DNA from: Cololabis saira
Lineage: Eukaryota > Chordata > Actinopteri > Beloniformes > Belonidae
Direction: 5' to 3'
NCBI RefSeq assembly: GCF_033807715.1
Contig: NC_084597.1
Span: 6,784,147 to 6,848,146 of the forward strand
DNA: 64,000 nucleotides
The notes beneath the pieces are model-generated. The model saw only the letters and a program-made list of their open reading frames with translations. It was not told where the DNA came from and did not search any database. Every line of letters begins with the position of its first letter. The first letter of the stretch is position 1. Positions 10,581 through 19,936 of the stretch are shown in pieces. The translations under genes were made by a program, and so were the position numbers.

Positions 10581-13223
10581 ATGACAATTATTGAAAGTGA
10601 AGCACCTGGCAGTCCACTGAAATCTATTGTTCTCCGACTTGGTGGATTCCATGTGCTCATGAGTTTCCTTGGCACAATTGGTCATTTGATGTCAGGCTCT
10701 GGATTGGAAGAAATCCTTGAATTAGTGTATGCACCAAATACAGTGCCCAAAATGCTTGAAGGAAAATCAATTGCCAGGGCCATAAGAGGTCATTTCCTGG
10801 TTGATGGGGCACTGATCACCCTTCTGGCAGTCAAAACCTTTCAAGTAAACCTGCCCGCCCTGGCAAGCTACGCTGTTGGCTTGAAGGATGTGTCAGAGTT
10901 GACTGAAGATGGTACTATTGCTGATGAAAGTGAAAAAACACAAAATGTGACAACTCCAGATGAACCAGTTTCTGATCAGTCTGATGTAGGATCCACAGGC
11001 CATTCTAAAGATTTAGAAGGGGAACTAGCAGAAGCCTCAGATCTCTATGACAGTGTTATGGCTGCCACCACAACTATGACAAATGCAAGTGAACTACTTA
11101 AAAACATAGCCCGGCGTTTGGAGGCAGAGAAGGCAACAATGGTAGATGACCGAACAGCAGCACTCTGGCTACAGTACATGGAAATGATCAATATTGTCCG
11201 TGCATTCATCAGATCAGAGAGAACTGGAAATTGGGATCAGCATCTTGAAACCCCTACAGACATGATGCCATTCATGGCTGCCTCCAGACATAACTTGTAT
11301 GTCAAATCCCTTAGCATATACCTCAAAAAAATGCGCCAACTAGAATACACTCATCCCCAAGTTCAAAAAAGATTTCAAGAAGATGGCCTGCAAGTTGTTC
11401 GTAGGTCAGATGAATACTGGGCTGGACTCTCCCCGGACCTTGTAATAGAACAAGCCCTCATGCGAAGTATGAAAGTGAGTGGAGGACTGACACGTGGAAG
11501 GGGTATGTCCGAAACACAACGATTGGTGTGGGTTCTTACCAACCCTGCAACATCTAAAATCAACAATGCTATGCAAGAACGGACAGGGGTAAATTATAAA
11601 ACTAGTGAACAGCACAAGGACCTCACTGCATCAAGTCAGGCAAGAGACACTGCAGACACAATCGAAATTCTAAAGTTGTTAGAGTCAAAAAGTCCATTTG
11701 CTGGGTATGAACACCTTCAACATTTAATCACTGGTGTGACAGCCCATGATGCAGTGAATGTGGACCATTCAAAAGAAGTCGGAAAAGGGGTCTTAAAAGA
11801 CATGGTAGGTAAAAAGGTGACAGAATATACATTCAAGAGGAAAGCACATGCAGTCACCATGGACTCCAAATCCACAGTCAAACTGAACAATGAAGAAGTT
11901 GTCCATATTGATCCACAGCTTTCGTTTCAGAGACTAGTGATTGCTGGGACACAGGCAGACAATTTAGCTGAAGCCTTCAAGTATGAGCTCTGCGGGTATC
12001 CACCTGCCCTCTTTGAGACAAAAACAGTGCTGCATGATGATGTACCAGAAAGAGACATCCTGTATGTCTTAGATGGAGGGGCCCTCCTCCACCGAATACC
12101 CTGGGAGATAGGAAAGACATACGGGGCAATAGTAGAAACTTACATCGTTTACATTCAAAAACATTATGGACAATCAGTGGTGATCGTGTTTGATGGGTAC
12201 AGCAGCCAGCCATCTACGAAAGATGGTGCTCACAGAAGGAGGAATCCAAAGACTGGCCGGAAGGTTTCATTCACATCAACCATGTCACTGAGTTTGAAAA
12301 AGGAGGAATTTCTGTCAAACAATGACAACAAACAATGTTTCATAAACCTGTTGGGGGAAGGACTAAAACTTGCAGGGTTTGATGTTCACAATGCTCATGG
12401 AGATGCAGATGTGCTTATAGTTCAAACAGCAGTGACAGCAGCATTGAAACAAAGAACTGTCCTTGTGGGAGATGACACTGACCTCCTCATTCTTCTGCTA
12501 CACTTCTATCAGCAAGGAGAGCTGTACTTCATGTCTGAACCCAGGAAGTTGCCTTCGCCAAGATGCAGGATTTTGAACATTGGGCATGCAAGAGATGTGT
12601 TGGGTGAGGATGTTAGCAACAACATCTTATTTGCACATGCCATGCTTGGCTGTGATACAACATCCAGAGTGTTTGGAGTTGGGAAAGAGGTATCTTTGCG
12701 TCTGAGTCAAGAAAACGACTCATTCAGAGTACAGGCCAGCATTTTTCAAAAACAATTTGCTACCAAAGATGAAATTGCTGATGCAGGGGAAAGGGCAATG
12801 ATGCTAATATACAAAGGTGGAGAGACAGATTCTCTTAATGACCTCAGGCTGAAACGTTTCTACGCTAACGTGACTGACAGCAAAACAGCTGTCCACCCTC
12901 GCAACTTGCCACCAACATCTTCCTCTGCCAGGTTTCACAGCTTCAGAGTGTACCATCAAGTCCAGGAATGGATGGGAAACTCACTACCACCGGAGGAATG
13001 GGGCTGGAAGATCCAAGATTCATTCCTCATTCCTGTCCATTCAGACCAGAATCCTGCTCCTCAATCGTTGTTGGAGCTTGTGCGCTGTAATTGCAAGTCA
13101 GGTTGTGGCACTATGCATTGCAAATGCCGTCGTCAAGGACTTGATTGCTCCCTAGCCTGTTCAGAGTGCAGAGGTGTGTGTGCGAATATGTCAGCACAAC
13201 ATTTGGATGAGGACATGGAGTAA
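10581..13223 (+). CDS. FEN1/XPG-like nuclease with C-terminal CXC (tesmin-type) domain; transposon-encoded
   Basis: An intact 880-residue protein. Residues 1-100 form a hydrophobic conserved-looking module (RLGGFHVLMSFLGTIGHLM, then ARAIRGHFLVDGAL). Residues 105-150 are acidic linker. Residues 188-215 hold DDRTAALWLQYMEMI and RSERTGNWD. The nuclease core spans about 490-720: D498 in YVLDGG, D538 in VFDGY, D608 and D610 in HGDADVLI, D631/D632/D634 in GDDTDLLIL and D692 in LGCDTTSRVFGVGK. The order and spacing parallel the seven metal-binding acids of FEN1/XPG nucleases, including the helix-turn-helix GCD...GVGK. Residues 836-867 are cysteine-rich (CNCKSGCG, CKCRRQGLDC, CSECRGVC), matching a CXC DNA-binding motif. 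The frame stays open upstream of Met1 to 10512, reading TFDQPLWWKA just before it, so the true start may lie upstream or in another exon. The predicted role is a structure-specific nuclease in mobility; the role is inference and the domains are seen. Confidence 0.9.
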   Translation: MTIIESEAPGSPLKSIVLRLGGFHVLMSFLGTIGHLMSGSGLEEILELVYAPNTVPKMLEGKSIARAIRGHFLVDGALITLLAVKTFQVNLPALASYAVGLKDVSELTEDGTIADESEKTQNVTTPDEPVSDQSDVGSTGHSKDLEGELAEASDLYDSVMAATTTMTNASELLKNIARRLEAEKATMVDDRTAALWLQYMEMINIVRAFIRSERTGNWDQHLETPTDMMPFMAASRHNLYVKSLSIYLKKMRQLEYTHPQVQKRFQEDGLQVVRRSDEYWAGLSPDLVIEQALMRSMKVSGGLTRGRGMSETQRLVWVLTNPATSKINNAMQERTGVNYKTSEQHKDLTASSQARDTADTIEILKLLESKSPFAGYEHLQHLITGVTAHDAVNVDHSKEVGKGVLKDMVGKKVTEYTFKRKAHAVTMDSKSTVKLNNEEVVHIDPQLSFQRLVIAGTQADNLAEAFKYELCGYPPALFETKTVLHDDVPERDILYVLDGGALLHRIPWEIGKTYGAIVETYIVYIQKHYGQSVVIVFDGYSSQPSTKDGAHRRRNPKTGRKVSFTSTMSLSLKKEEFLSNNDNKQCFINLLGEGLKLAGFDVHNAHGDADVLIVQTAVTAALKQRTVLVGDDTDLLILLLHFYQQGELYFMSEPRKLPSPRCRILNIGHARDVLGEDVSNNILFAHAMLGCDTTSRVFGVGKEVSLRLSQENDSFRVQASIFQKQFATKDEIADAGERAMMLIYKGGETDSLNDLRLKRFYANVTDSKTAVHPRNLPPTSSSARFHSFRVYHQVQEWMGNSLPPEEWGWKIQDSFLIPVHSDQNPAPQSLLELVRCNCKSGCGTMHCKCRRQGLDCSLACSECRGVCANMSAQHLDEDME

Positions 13224-13350
13224 ATATTACATGTAGGCCTACAGTCAAGCTTGGTCTCATTTGGTTTCAGTCTGTGCTGATATGTATCATAGTTTTTATG
13301 GAGAAATATATTACTGAGACAAATTTGGATGGTGCAAAAGATTCAATGAT

Positions 13351-13356
13351 AATAAA
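13351..13356 (+). terminator. Candidate polyadenylation signal
   Basis: AATAAA 128 bases after the nuclease gene stop codon and before the right TIR, in AT-rich sequence. It is the first canonical signal downstream. Confidence 0.55.
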
Positions 13357-13628
13357 TCGTTTATGACCTAATTTGATTGACTTTATTTGGATTCAAAAAA
13401 GGTAATTTTAGCTTAAGGGTACCCCCAAAGTGCACTTATACATTCAGAACAGGTAATTTTTGATGGTTGTATGTGAAAAACCACCATAGAAAACCGATCT
13501 GTAGACATAAATTATTTGAAAATAGCATATTCATAAGTAGAGATGCATAATTTTTTTTGTATGACGCTATGGCATGAAGGGCCCAAATTTCAACCCCTGA
13601 ATTGACCTTGATCCACTAAGTATATAAT

Positions 13629-13733
13629 GGTATACTTTTAATATAATATTCGGATATCACTAAGGATCACATAAAACCTTGAATGATTACTATTGCAATT
13701 TTCCCTGGGTCGAACCACAGATTGACTGGACTA
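13629..13733. repeat. Right terminal inverted repeat of the nuclease element
   Basis: 105 bases mirroring the left end: GGTATACTTTTAATATA, ATTACTATTGCAATT and the terminal AGATTGACTGGACTA. Confidence 0.88.
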
Positions 13734-13922
13734 AAATGAAATAGAGTAACGAGGCTGTTTTTAAAATGTAAGGAGTAAAAAGTACAGATAATTGTGTGAA
13801 AATGTAAGGAGTAAAAGTAAAAAGTCGTCTGAAAAATAATTACTCCAGTGAAGTATAGATAACCAAAATTTCTACTTAAGTAAGGTAACGAAGTATTTGT
13901 ACTTCGTTACTTGACACCTCTG

Positions 13923-14090
13923 CTGGAAGATAAGCTAATTTTACATACGTTTGAAAAGAAAAACTTTTACATGCTTATTTTAACTCTAATCCTTTCTGGT
14001 GATTCTACTGTTTTTAAATTAAAATAGAAATATATTCTTGTAAATGGATTTGTAAATATATATTAAAAATACTTGTAATTTACAAATTAC
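13923..14090. repeat. Right 168-bp direct repeat flanking the hAT insertion
   Basis: Starts CTGGAAGATAAGC immediately after GACACCTCTG and ends TACAAATTAC before unique ATGGTGCAGAG. Differences from the left copy include CCTACG versus CATACG and GGACTCG versus GGATTTG. Confidence 0.9.
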
Positions 14091-14227
14091 ATGGTGCAGA
14101 GAATGAAATCCCACCGACTGCTAGGATGTTGTGTGTGTGGCAGCTACTGTTAAACTGTTGCTTTTAACCGTCTCTCTGTAAAGGACTCTAAGGCTGGCAG
14201 GACGCCTGTTGTCCCTCGTATGTAAAG

Positions 14228-14364
<137 letters not shown>

Positions 14365-14488
14365 CCTCCAGCGTTATGTCAGATGGCGGTGAGTAAATCA
14401 GCTCTGACAATAACACCTCCCTCGGGTCCCACATATCACAGCTACAATTCAGACCTAATGGAGCAGCAACTGAGGGGAGGCTGCTGGG

Positions 14489-14491
14489 CGT

Positions 14492-14531
<40 letters not shown>
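14489..14531. repeat. Compound (GT)n(GA)n microsatellite
   Basis: A GT run turns directly into a GA run at about 14517, followed by imperfect GTGT sequence. Confidence 0.93.
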
Positions 14532-14532
<1 letters not shown>

Positions 14533-14878
14533 CACGTGTGTGTATGTTTGTGTGCGTCTGCATGTGCAAATGTATGCATGGAAGAAGCGGCGTGCTCTTT
14601 TCCATTTTGGGCCCCAACAAAGGAGGGGAAAGACGAGGGCATGAGGGGAAAGAGAGGAGGAGAGGGAGGAGCGCCGTGGATTATCTGCGCTACGGAGATC
14701 AATCAATTAGGACAATGTGTTAATTGAATAACATCCTATGGTGGGTGAGGCTTGCGGTGGCAGAAATGGAAATGCAGAAGGTGACGTAAGAGATTAGTAA
14801 ATGATCAAACTTATTTTGAGAAGTTTATCACTGGATTACATAAGAAAAGAAAATACAGAACGAAGTGACCGCATGAAA

Positions 14879-14879
<1 letters not shown>

Positions 14880-14974
<95 letters not shown>
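14880..14974. repeat. (CA)n microsatellite
   Basis: About 47 uninterrupted CA units. Confidence 0.97.
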
Positions 14975-14976
<2 letters not shown>

Positions 14977-15400
14977 GGCAAACAAACTGAGGCTTTGGTT
15001 TATGCTGCAGATTAATGGCAGCTGTAGCAACATTATAGCAATCTAACTAATCAGCACACTCATTAGCGTGTGTTTTGACTGACAACTTTAATCAAATCCA
15101 TCACGGCTCCACCTTCCCGCCGCTCGCTGCATAATTATTTCTTCATTTAATTCTTAGACAGGAATGCAATATCTAGTAATCTGTCTGCAATGCTTGACTG
15201 AAATGCATTCAGGGACATTCAGATGTGTGGGCTAATGCATCACTCGGCTCTTCCTCTCACCGCCGGACCGGTAGGTTGCATGTTTGTCATTTTAATGAAA
15301 TCGTTGAAGCACTTCATGCCGGCATTAACCAGGGACACAACAGGTTTCTTATCCCACGTTTGTATCAGCAGCTTTAGAGATGTTCACTGAACGTTACTTC
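14975..15400. other. No gene; single-copy-looking DNA
   Basis: Moderate GC, no repeat family recognised, with clusters of ATTA-type homeobox-like motifs (CTAATCAG, CTCATTAGCG, GCATAATTATTTC). It could be a conserved non-coding element, but nothing in this window proves it. Confidence 0.35.
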
Positions 15401-15482
15401 TATTTAGGGCCAGAGCACTGAGGGTGCGAGGGCCCTATTGTATCTGTAGTGTTTGTTATTATTAGGGCCCCAGCACTTACAG

Positions 15483-15998
15483 TAGGGGTGGGTATTGGGA
15501 AGGACCTCACGATACGATACGCATCAAGATACTTGAGCCACGATACGATACAAATTGCGATATCCCGATTATGCGATACATCCCGATATATCGCGATATT
15601 CTACATAGTTCACCGAAAAATTTAAAAATGCATTACACATATTAAAATCCAAGTTGTATATATGTACATCAGATGATAGTGATAATGCATTGGACAGACT
15701 GAGTCAAAACAATGTAATTCAAACTTTCCATTTTAATTATGCAACATATTTGCATGAAAAAACACACTGAAACACAATGAAAAGTGCAGTTTGCATTATT
15801 CTTAGATACAAAATACTCAAAATAAAATGCAGTGTCTCACCCACACTGAAATTGAAATCACAAAAATACATTACAGCTAGGGGTGGGCAAAAATATTGAT
15901 ACGGCAATATATCGCGATACATACATTGAATATCGATATCGTATCAGGAGACTATGTATTGCGATATATTGCCGTATCGATATTTTTGCCCACCCCTA
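15483..15998. mobile_element. hAT-like MITE with TATCG subterminal repeats
   Basis: Starts TAGGGGTGGGTATTGGG and ends TTTGCCCACCCCTA. Flanking octamers ACTTACAG and ACTTACAT match at 7 of 8. The last 121 bases form a separate long palindrome. Confidence 0.65.
15878..15998. repeat. 121-bp near-perfect inverted repeat
   Basis: TAGGGGTGGGCAAAAATATT at the left pairs with its reverse complement at the right, and pairing continues through ATACGGCAATATATCGCGAT. The loop is about 20-30 bases. A transcript could fold into a long hairpin. Confidence 0.85.
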
Positions 15999-16633
15999 AC
16001 TTACATTGCGAAGCCCCTATTGTATCTGTAGGAGATGTTATTTTTATTTTCCTTCCGACGAAATGAGGGCGTTTTTGCCCCCCTAAACGTGCCCCAAAAG
16101 TCACCAAATTTTGCACACAAGCCAGGCCTGGCGAAAATTTTTATATTTAATGGTTTGCATTAATGGGCGTGGCCTAATGGCTCAACTGCGCCCCCCGGAA
16201 AACTTTGTGCCTCAAGCCCCACAATACGGTTTGACGTACATGCACGAAAATCGTTACACACCTGTATCATGACGCAACTTAAACAAAAGTCTCTTGGCGC
16301 CATGGCCGCTGTGTAAGTACTGTCTATAAGTGAGTTATTCTCACCGATGTTTTTCTCTGTTTTTGGACTGTATTTAACGAGCTTGACTGCTGCACCGGTA
16401 AGCGCATGTCTGTAAGGGCAGAGGGGCCGGGTAAAATAAAACAACCCTGATTTTGAGACAAACCCCTTTTTTTAAATTCAATTTTTATACAGAAAATAAT
16501 TACAGTATACATCTATTACACCATATTTCACAGCAGCTTTGCAATTATTTTATTATATTTATTATTATTGGGCTTTCATCCGCGATCCGGTCGGGAGCGC
16601 GCAGCGCCCCGGCCACGCGCCGCGCCGAGAGCC

Positions 16634-16895
16634 GGTGTCGTGCCAAAAAGTGATTGCCTGCAAGAATCTGATTTCTCCCCTGAAAATGGGTCTTTTTACC
16701 TGCCAAAAATTGATTGAAGGCCAAATACAAGTAATGAAAAGTTGTTTCTACCTAAATATGACTTGATCTCATTCTTGAGCTTCATAATCTGAAAATCTGA
16801 CGTTTTAGCGCTATCGTTCAACGGGCTGCTGTGCACGCGGCCAGAAATCAGAAGAAATCAGATTATGGCAGGCAATCACTTTTTGGCACAACACC
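16634..16895. mobile_element. MITE with GTGCCAAAAAGTGATTGCC termini, copy 1
   Basis: Left GGTGTCGTGCCAAAAAGTGA and right CACTTTTTGGCACAACACC are inverted repeats, extending inward through the GAATCTGATTTC region. A second copy at 18638-18905 lies in the duplicated block. A GC-rich run at 16575-16635 abuts it. Confidence 0.7.
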
Positions 16896-16914
16896 TTCCG
16901 CAAATCACACGTGT

Positions 16915-17389
16915 GCTGAGGGTTGTTGTTATTGTTTCGCTGTGTGGAGGTGCATTTAGGGACCGTCGGAATTCTGAAATTGCTGATTATTTCTCCTGGT
17001 GCATTCAGGGACAATTGGAATTTACTGGATTTGGCGAGAATTGACCATTGCTTTATTGGTTCAAAATTATTTAAAGAGGGATAACCTTCATTTATAGAGT
17101 TAGAAGGAGAACCATGAACATTTTCAATATGTTTTCCAAGACGGGGACCCACATTTATAAAGAAATCATTGCATTTATTAGCAATTTGTGTAGGCTCTGT
17201 TATCGTTAATGCGCCATCCTGAAATGTAGACTAGGATGGAGTAATGATTTTTTTCTTGTTGAGTAATTCTTTCAATATTTTCCATAGATCATTTATTTAT
17301 TTATTTCTTATAAGGTGGTTGTATTTATTCCTATAATTTTTGTATGTAGCATAATTTAAAGGACTAGGTCTTTGTAAATACCTTTTTAA
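16915..17389 (-). pseudogene. LINE ORF2 fossil, copy 1
   Basis: The minus strand reads GPRLGKHIENVHGSPSNSI, part of the endonuclease-to-RT linker of CR1/L2-like LINEs. It is disrupted by stops and truncated by the neighbouring transposon. Copy 2 (18965-19560) is longer and clearer. Confidence 0.6.
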
Positions 17390-17390
17390 C

Positions 17391-18329
17391 CCTCCTGAGA
17401 CCCGGGCTTTTGTTTGATGTGGATTTTTTTATGTCTCCTTACTATTTGGGATCAGTAGGACCTAATTTTTGTTGAAATTAAATTTTTGCTTTCTATCTGC
17501 TGTTGAACTATGTCAAATCCAATGTCCTCACATGAGGACAATGGGTTTATTTTCTCTCTATTTCCCTTTCTTGGTCCTGCCCTGCATCCTTGCACATCCT
17601 GGTCAGGTTCTAATAATAAAAATATGATACATTTTATTTGCAATATACTCAGCATTTTGAATGAAATAAAGTGCTACAGAGTAAAAACACGGGTATTAGG
17701 TTATATCTCTATATCATTTATTTTTATATATCATTTTCAATTGTTTTCTTTCCTATTACAAGGAAATAAAAACTTGCTCCACTGGCAGATTATTCTACTT
17801 ATTTCTAGTGAAAATGTGCTTTAAACAAATGGAAATCTAAAAACAAGTATCTTATGTGTAATGAGACGTATTTTGACTAGAAATTGGACATTTGGGCAAG
17901 AAATAAAGACAAATGTTTTTGGAAAGAATGTACGTGTTTGCAGTGAAGATAGACCTGAATGTCCTCAAACGAGTACTTCATGTTTACAGACGTTGTAGCT
18001 TGCTAATATTACTCAAATATATCAAAAAAGCATGCCATGTGAAGATGCAGACGTTATTGTGCATAAATATACTAGTTTCAATCATAAAATTAGGTTAGGA
18101 TTTTTATCTTGTCCATATTTCTGTCGGGAGCTGCCATAGAAGACTTTCATTGTGATCCCAGCTATCTTGTTTTTTCCCAAATTAGTGTAATTTCATTATG
18201 AGACCACTAGAGGGTGCAGGCGGGGGTCCCGGATGAGGACAATGGGTCAATGTTCGTACAAATGAAGTATCATAGCGCAGAAAAGCAGAAATGTAATGTC
18301 CTCATATGAGAACGCAGGGTCTCAGGAGG
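17391..18329. mobile_element. TIR element with CCTCCTGAGACCC ends
   Basis: CCTCCTGAGACCCGGG at the left and GGGTCTCAGGAGG at the right are inverted. The pair AATGTCCTCACATGAGGACA and AATGTCCTCATATGAG is repeated inside near both ends. It sits exactly between the two copies of a 1.06-kb duplication. No coding capacity is seen and the superfamily is unknown. Confidence 0.75.
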
Positions 18330-18330
18330 A

Positions 18331-19455
18331 TAAGTGAGTTATTCTCACCGATGTTTTTCGCTGTTTTTGGACTGTATTTAACGAGCTTGACTGCTGCACC
18401 GGTCGGCGCATGTCTGTAAGGGCCGAGGGGCCGGGTAAAATAAAACAACACTGATTTTGAGACAAACCCCTTTTTTTAAATTCAATTTTTATACAGAAAA
18501 TAATTACAGTATACATCTATTACACCATATTTCACAGCAGCTTTGCAATTATTTTATTATATTTATAATTATTGGGCTTTCATCCGCGATCCGGTCGGGA
18601 GCGCGCAGCGCCGCGGCCACGCGCCGCGCCGAGAGCCGGTGTCGTGCTAAAAAGTGATTGCCTGCAAGAATCTGATTTCTCCCCTGAAAATGGGTCTTTT
18701 TACTTGCCAAAAATTGATTGAAGGCCAAATACAATTAATGAAAAGTTGTTTCTACCTAAATATGATTTGATCTCATTCTTGAGCTTCATAATCTGAAATT
18801 CTGGCGTTTTAGCGCTATCGTTCAACGGGCTGCTGTGCGCGCTCCCGCGGCCAGAAATCAGAAGAAATCAGATTCTGGCAGGCAATCACTTTTTGGCACA
18901 ACACCTTCCGAGAACCAACAAGGACTGAACTTTTGAGAAATAGAAGGGACGTCCCAAATTCAGCCGCAAATCACACGCGCGCTGAGGGTTGCTGTTATTG
19001 TTTCGCTGTGTGGAGGTGCATTTAGGGACCGTCGGAATTCTGAAATTGCCGATTATTTCTCCTGGTGCATTCAGGGACAATTGGAATTTACTGTATTTGG
19101 CGAGAATTGACCATTGCTTTATTGGTTCAAAATTATTTAAAGAGGGATAACCTTCATTTATAGAGTTAGAAGGAGAACCATGAACATTTTCAATATGTTT
19201 TGCAAGACGTGGACCCACATTTATAAAGAAATCATTGCATTTATTAGCCATTTGTGTATGCTCTGTTATCGTTAATGCACCATCCTGAAATGTAGACTGG
19301 GATGGAGTAATGATTTTTTTTCTTGTTGAGTAATTCTTTCAATATTTTCCATAGATCATTTATTTATTTATTTCTAATAAGGTGGTTGTATTTATTCCTA
19401 TAATTTTTGTATGTAGCACAATTTAAAGGACTAGGTGTTTGTAAATACTTTTTAA
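18331..19455. repeat. Copy 2 of the ~1.06-kb direct duplication
   Basis: Begins TAAGTGAGTTATTCTCACCG immediately after the transposon and runs to CTTTTTAA before continuing into non-duplicated LINE sequence (ATAGCTTG). It contains about 54 bases (18911-18964) missing from copy 1; other differences are scattered substitutions. Confidence 0.88.
18638..18905. mobile_element. MITE with GTGCCAAAAAGTGATTGCC termini, copy 2
   Basis: Same element as 16634-16895, carried by the duplication. The left end has one substitution (GTGCTAAAAAG). Confidence 0.7.
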
Positions 19456-19560
19456 ATAGCTTGTTTTTCTTTAAAGCGGAATTCCTAAGTTCTATAGTAA
19501 ACCATGGTTTGTTATGGTTTTTAGAGCTTCCTTTATCTTTAGAAATAAGATAAAGGTTGT
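18965..19560 (-). pseudogene. LINE ORF2 linker fossil, copy 2
   Basis: On the minus strand the frame reads NKPWFTIELRNSALKKNKLF, then ATYKNYRNKYNHLIRN, and after a break MANKCNDFFINVGPRLAKHI. The KPW...LxxxxxxKNKLF and NDFF.NVGP.LA motifs are characteristic of the segment between endonuclease and reverse transcriptase in CR1/L2-like LINEs. Neither flanking enzyme domain is present. Stops and a frameshift near 19340 show it is dead. Confidence 0.72.
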
Positions 19561-19936
19561 GTTTAGAATTGCACTCTGTGGCACGAAGCTTTCATCCATC
19601 CAGTGTGCTGTTAAACTTTAAAAGTAAAAACGTTTTACTACCTCCTCTTGAAACACTGACTTTGCAAATATTGCAAGTTGCAGTCGCATGTGCTGGCTGA
19701 GGTAATGTGAAAAGATTCCATCCAGATCCTTTAGCTCGCTCCATTTTGAAAAGTGTGGACTTCCGCACGGCGTGCTGACATTACGTGACTAGCGGATGAC
19801 GGCACTCACAGAGCACACATAGAATTAGAATTGAATAGATCTGTTCCTATGGATCGGCCCATTGTTACCGATATCTAGAGTTTTTTTCAATATCGATGCC
19901 GATACAGATACCAAATATCGGATCGGTGCATCCCTA
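19561..19936 (-). pseudogene. Internally deleted hAT transposase remnant
   Basis: The minus strand from 19744 reads MERAKGSGWNLFTLPQP and ATCNICKVSVSRGGSKT, a BED zinc finger start. After a short gap it reads SLTAHWMDESFVPQSAI, which in intact hAT transposases lies far downstream. So an internal deletion fused the N-terminus to the middle of the protein. The element's outer end is TAGGGATGCACCGATCC at 19936 (minus orientation). The other end is lost against the LINE. Confidence 0.68.

Larger units (their letters stand above)
9788..13733 (+). mobile_element. Undescribed-looking TIR element encoding a FEN1-like nuclease with CXC domain
   Basis: The termini TAGTCCAGTCAATCT (9788-9802) and its exact reverse complement (13719-13733) form a 15-bp perfect TIR. 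Homology continues in blocks: AATTGCAATAGTAAT near 9831-9845 pairs with 13686-13700, and TATATTAAAAGTATACC at 9886-9902 pairs with 13629-13645. AAA lies on both sides (9785-9787, 13734-13736), and the empty relative at 53791-54468 reads across this point as CCTAAATGAAATAG (reverse strand), so AAA is the candidate TSD. One long gene occupies two thirds of the element. No DDE, HUH or tyrosine-recombinase signature is seen. Confidence 0.88.
9073..13922. mobile_element. Non-autonomous hAT copy (family J), host of the nuclease element
   Basis: TIR CAGAGGTGTC opens it and GACACCTCTG closes it. Complete short relatives at 53791-54468 and 60780-61490 each have a perfect 8-bp TSD, fixing the family as hAT. 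This copy is interrupted twice: by about 190 bases at 9215-9405 ending in a TAAC-repeat tail (LINE-end-like), and by the 3946-bp element at 9788-13733. It lacks an 8-bp TSD and is instead bracketed by 168-bp direct repeats. Confidence 0.88.
16327..17389. repeat. Copy 1 of a ~1.06-kb direct duplication
   Basis: Begins TAAGTGAGTTATTCTCACCG and ends TTTGTAAATACCTTTTTAA, directly against the CCTCCTGAG transposon. Copy 2 is 18331-19455. It contains a MITE, a GC-rich patch and an antisense LINE fossil. Confidence 0.88.

Noticed and set aside
10581..13223. Nuclease gene as a host FEN1 or GEN1 orthologue
   Set aside because: It is a single exon, lies between TIRs inside a hAT copy, has a CXC tail, and its core differs strongly from cellular FEN1/XPG proteins.
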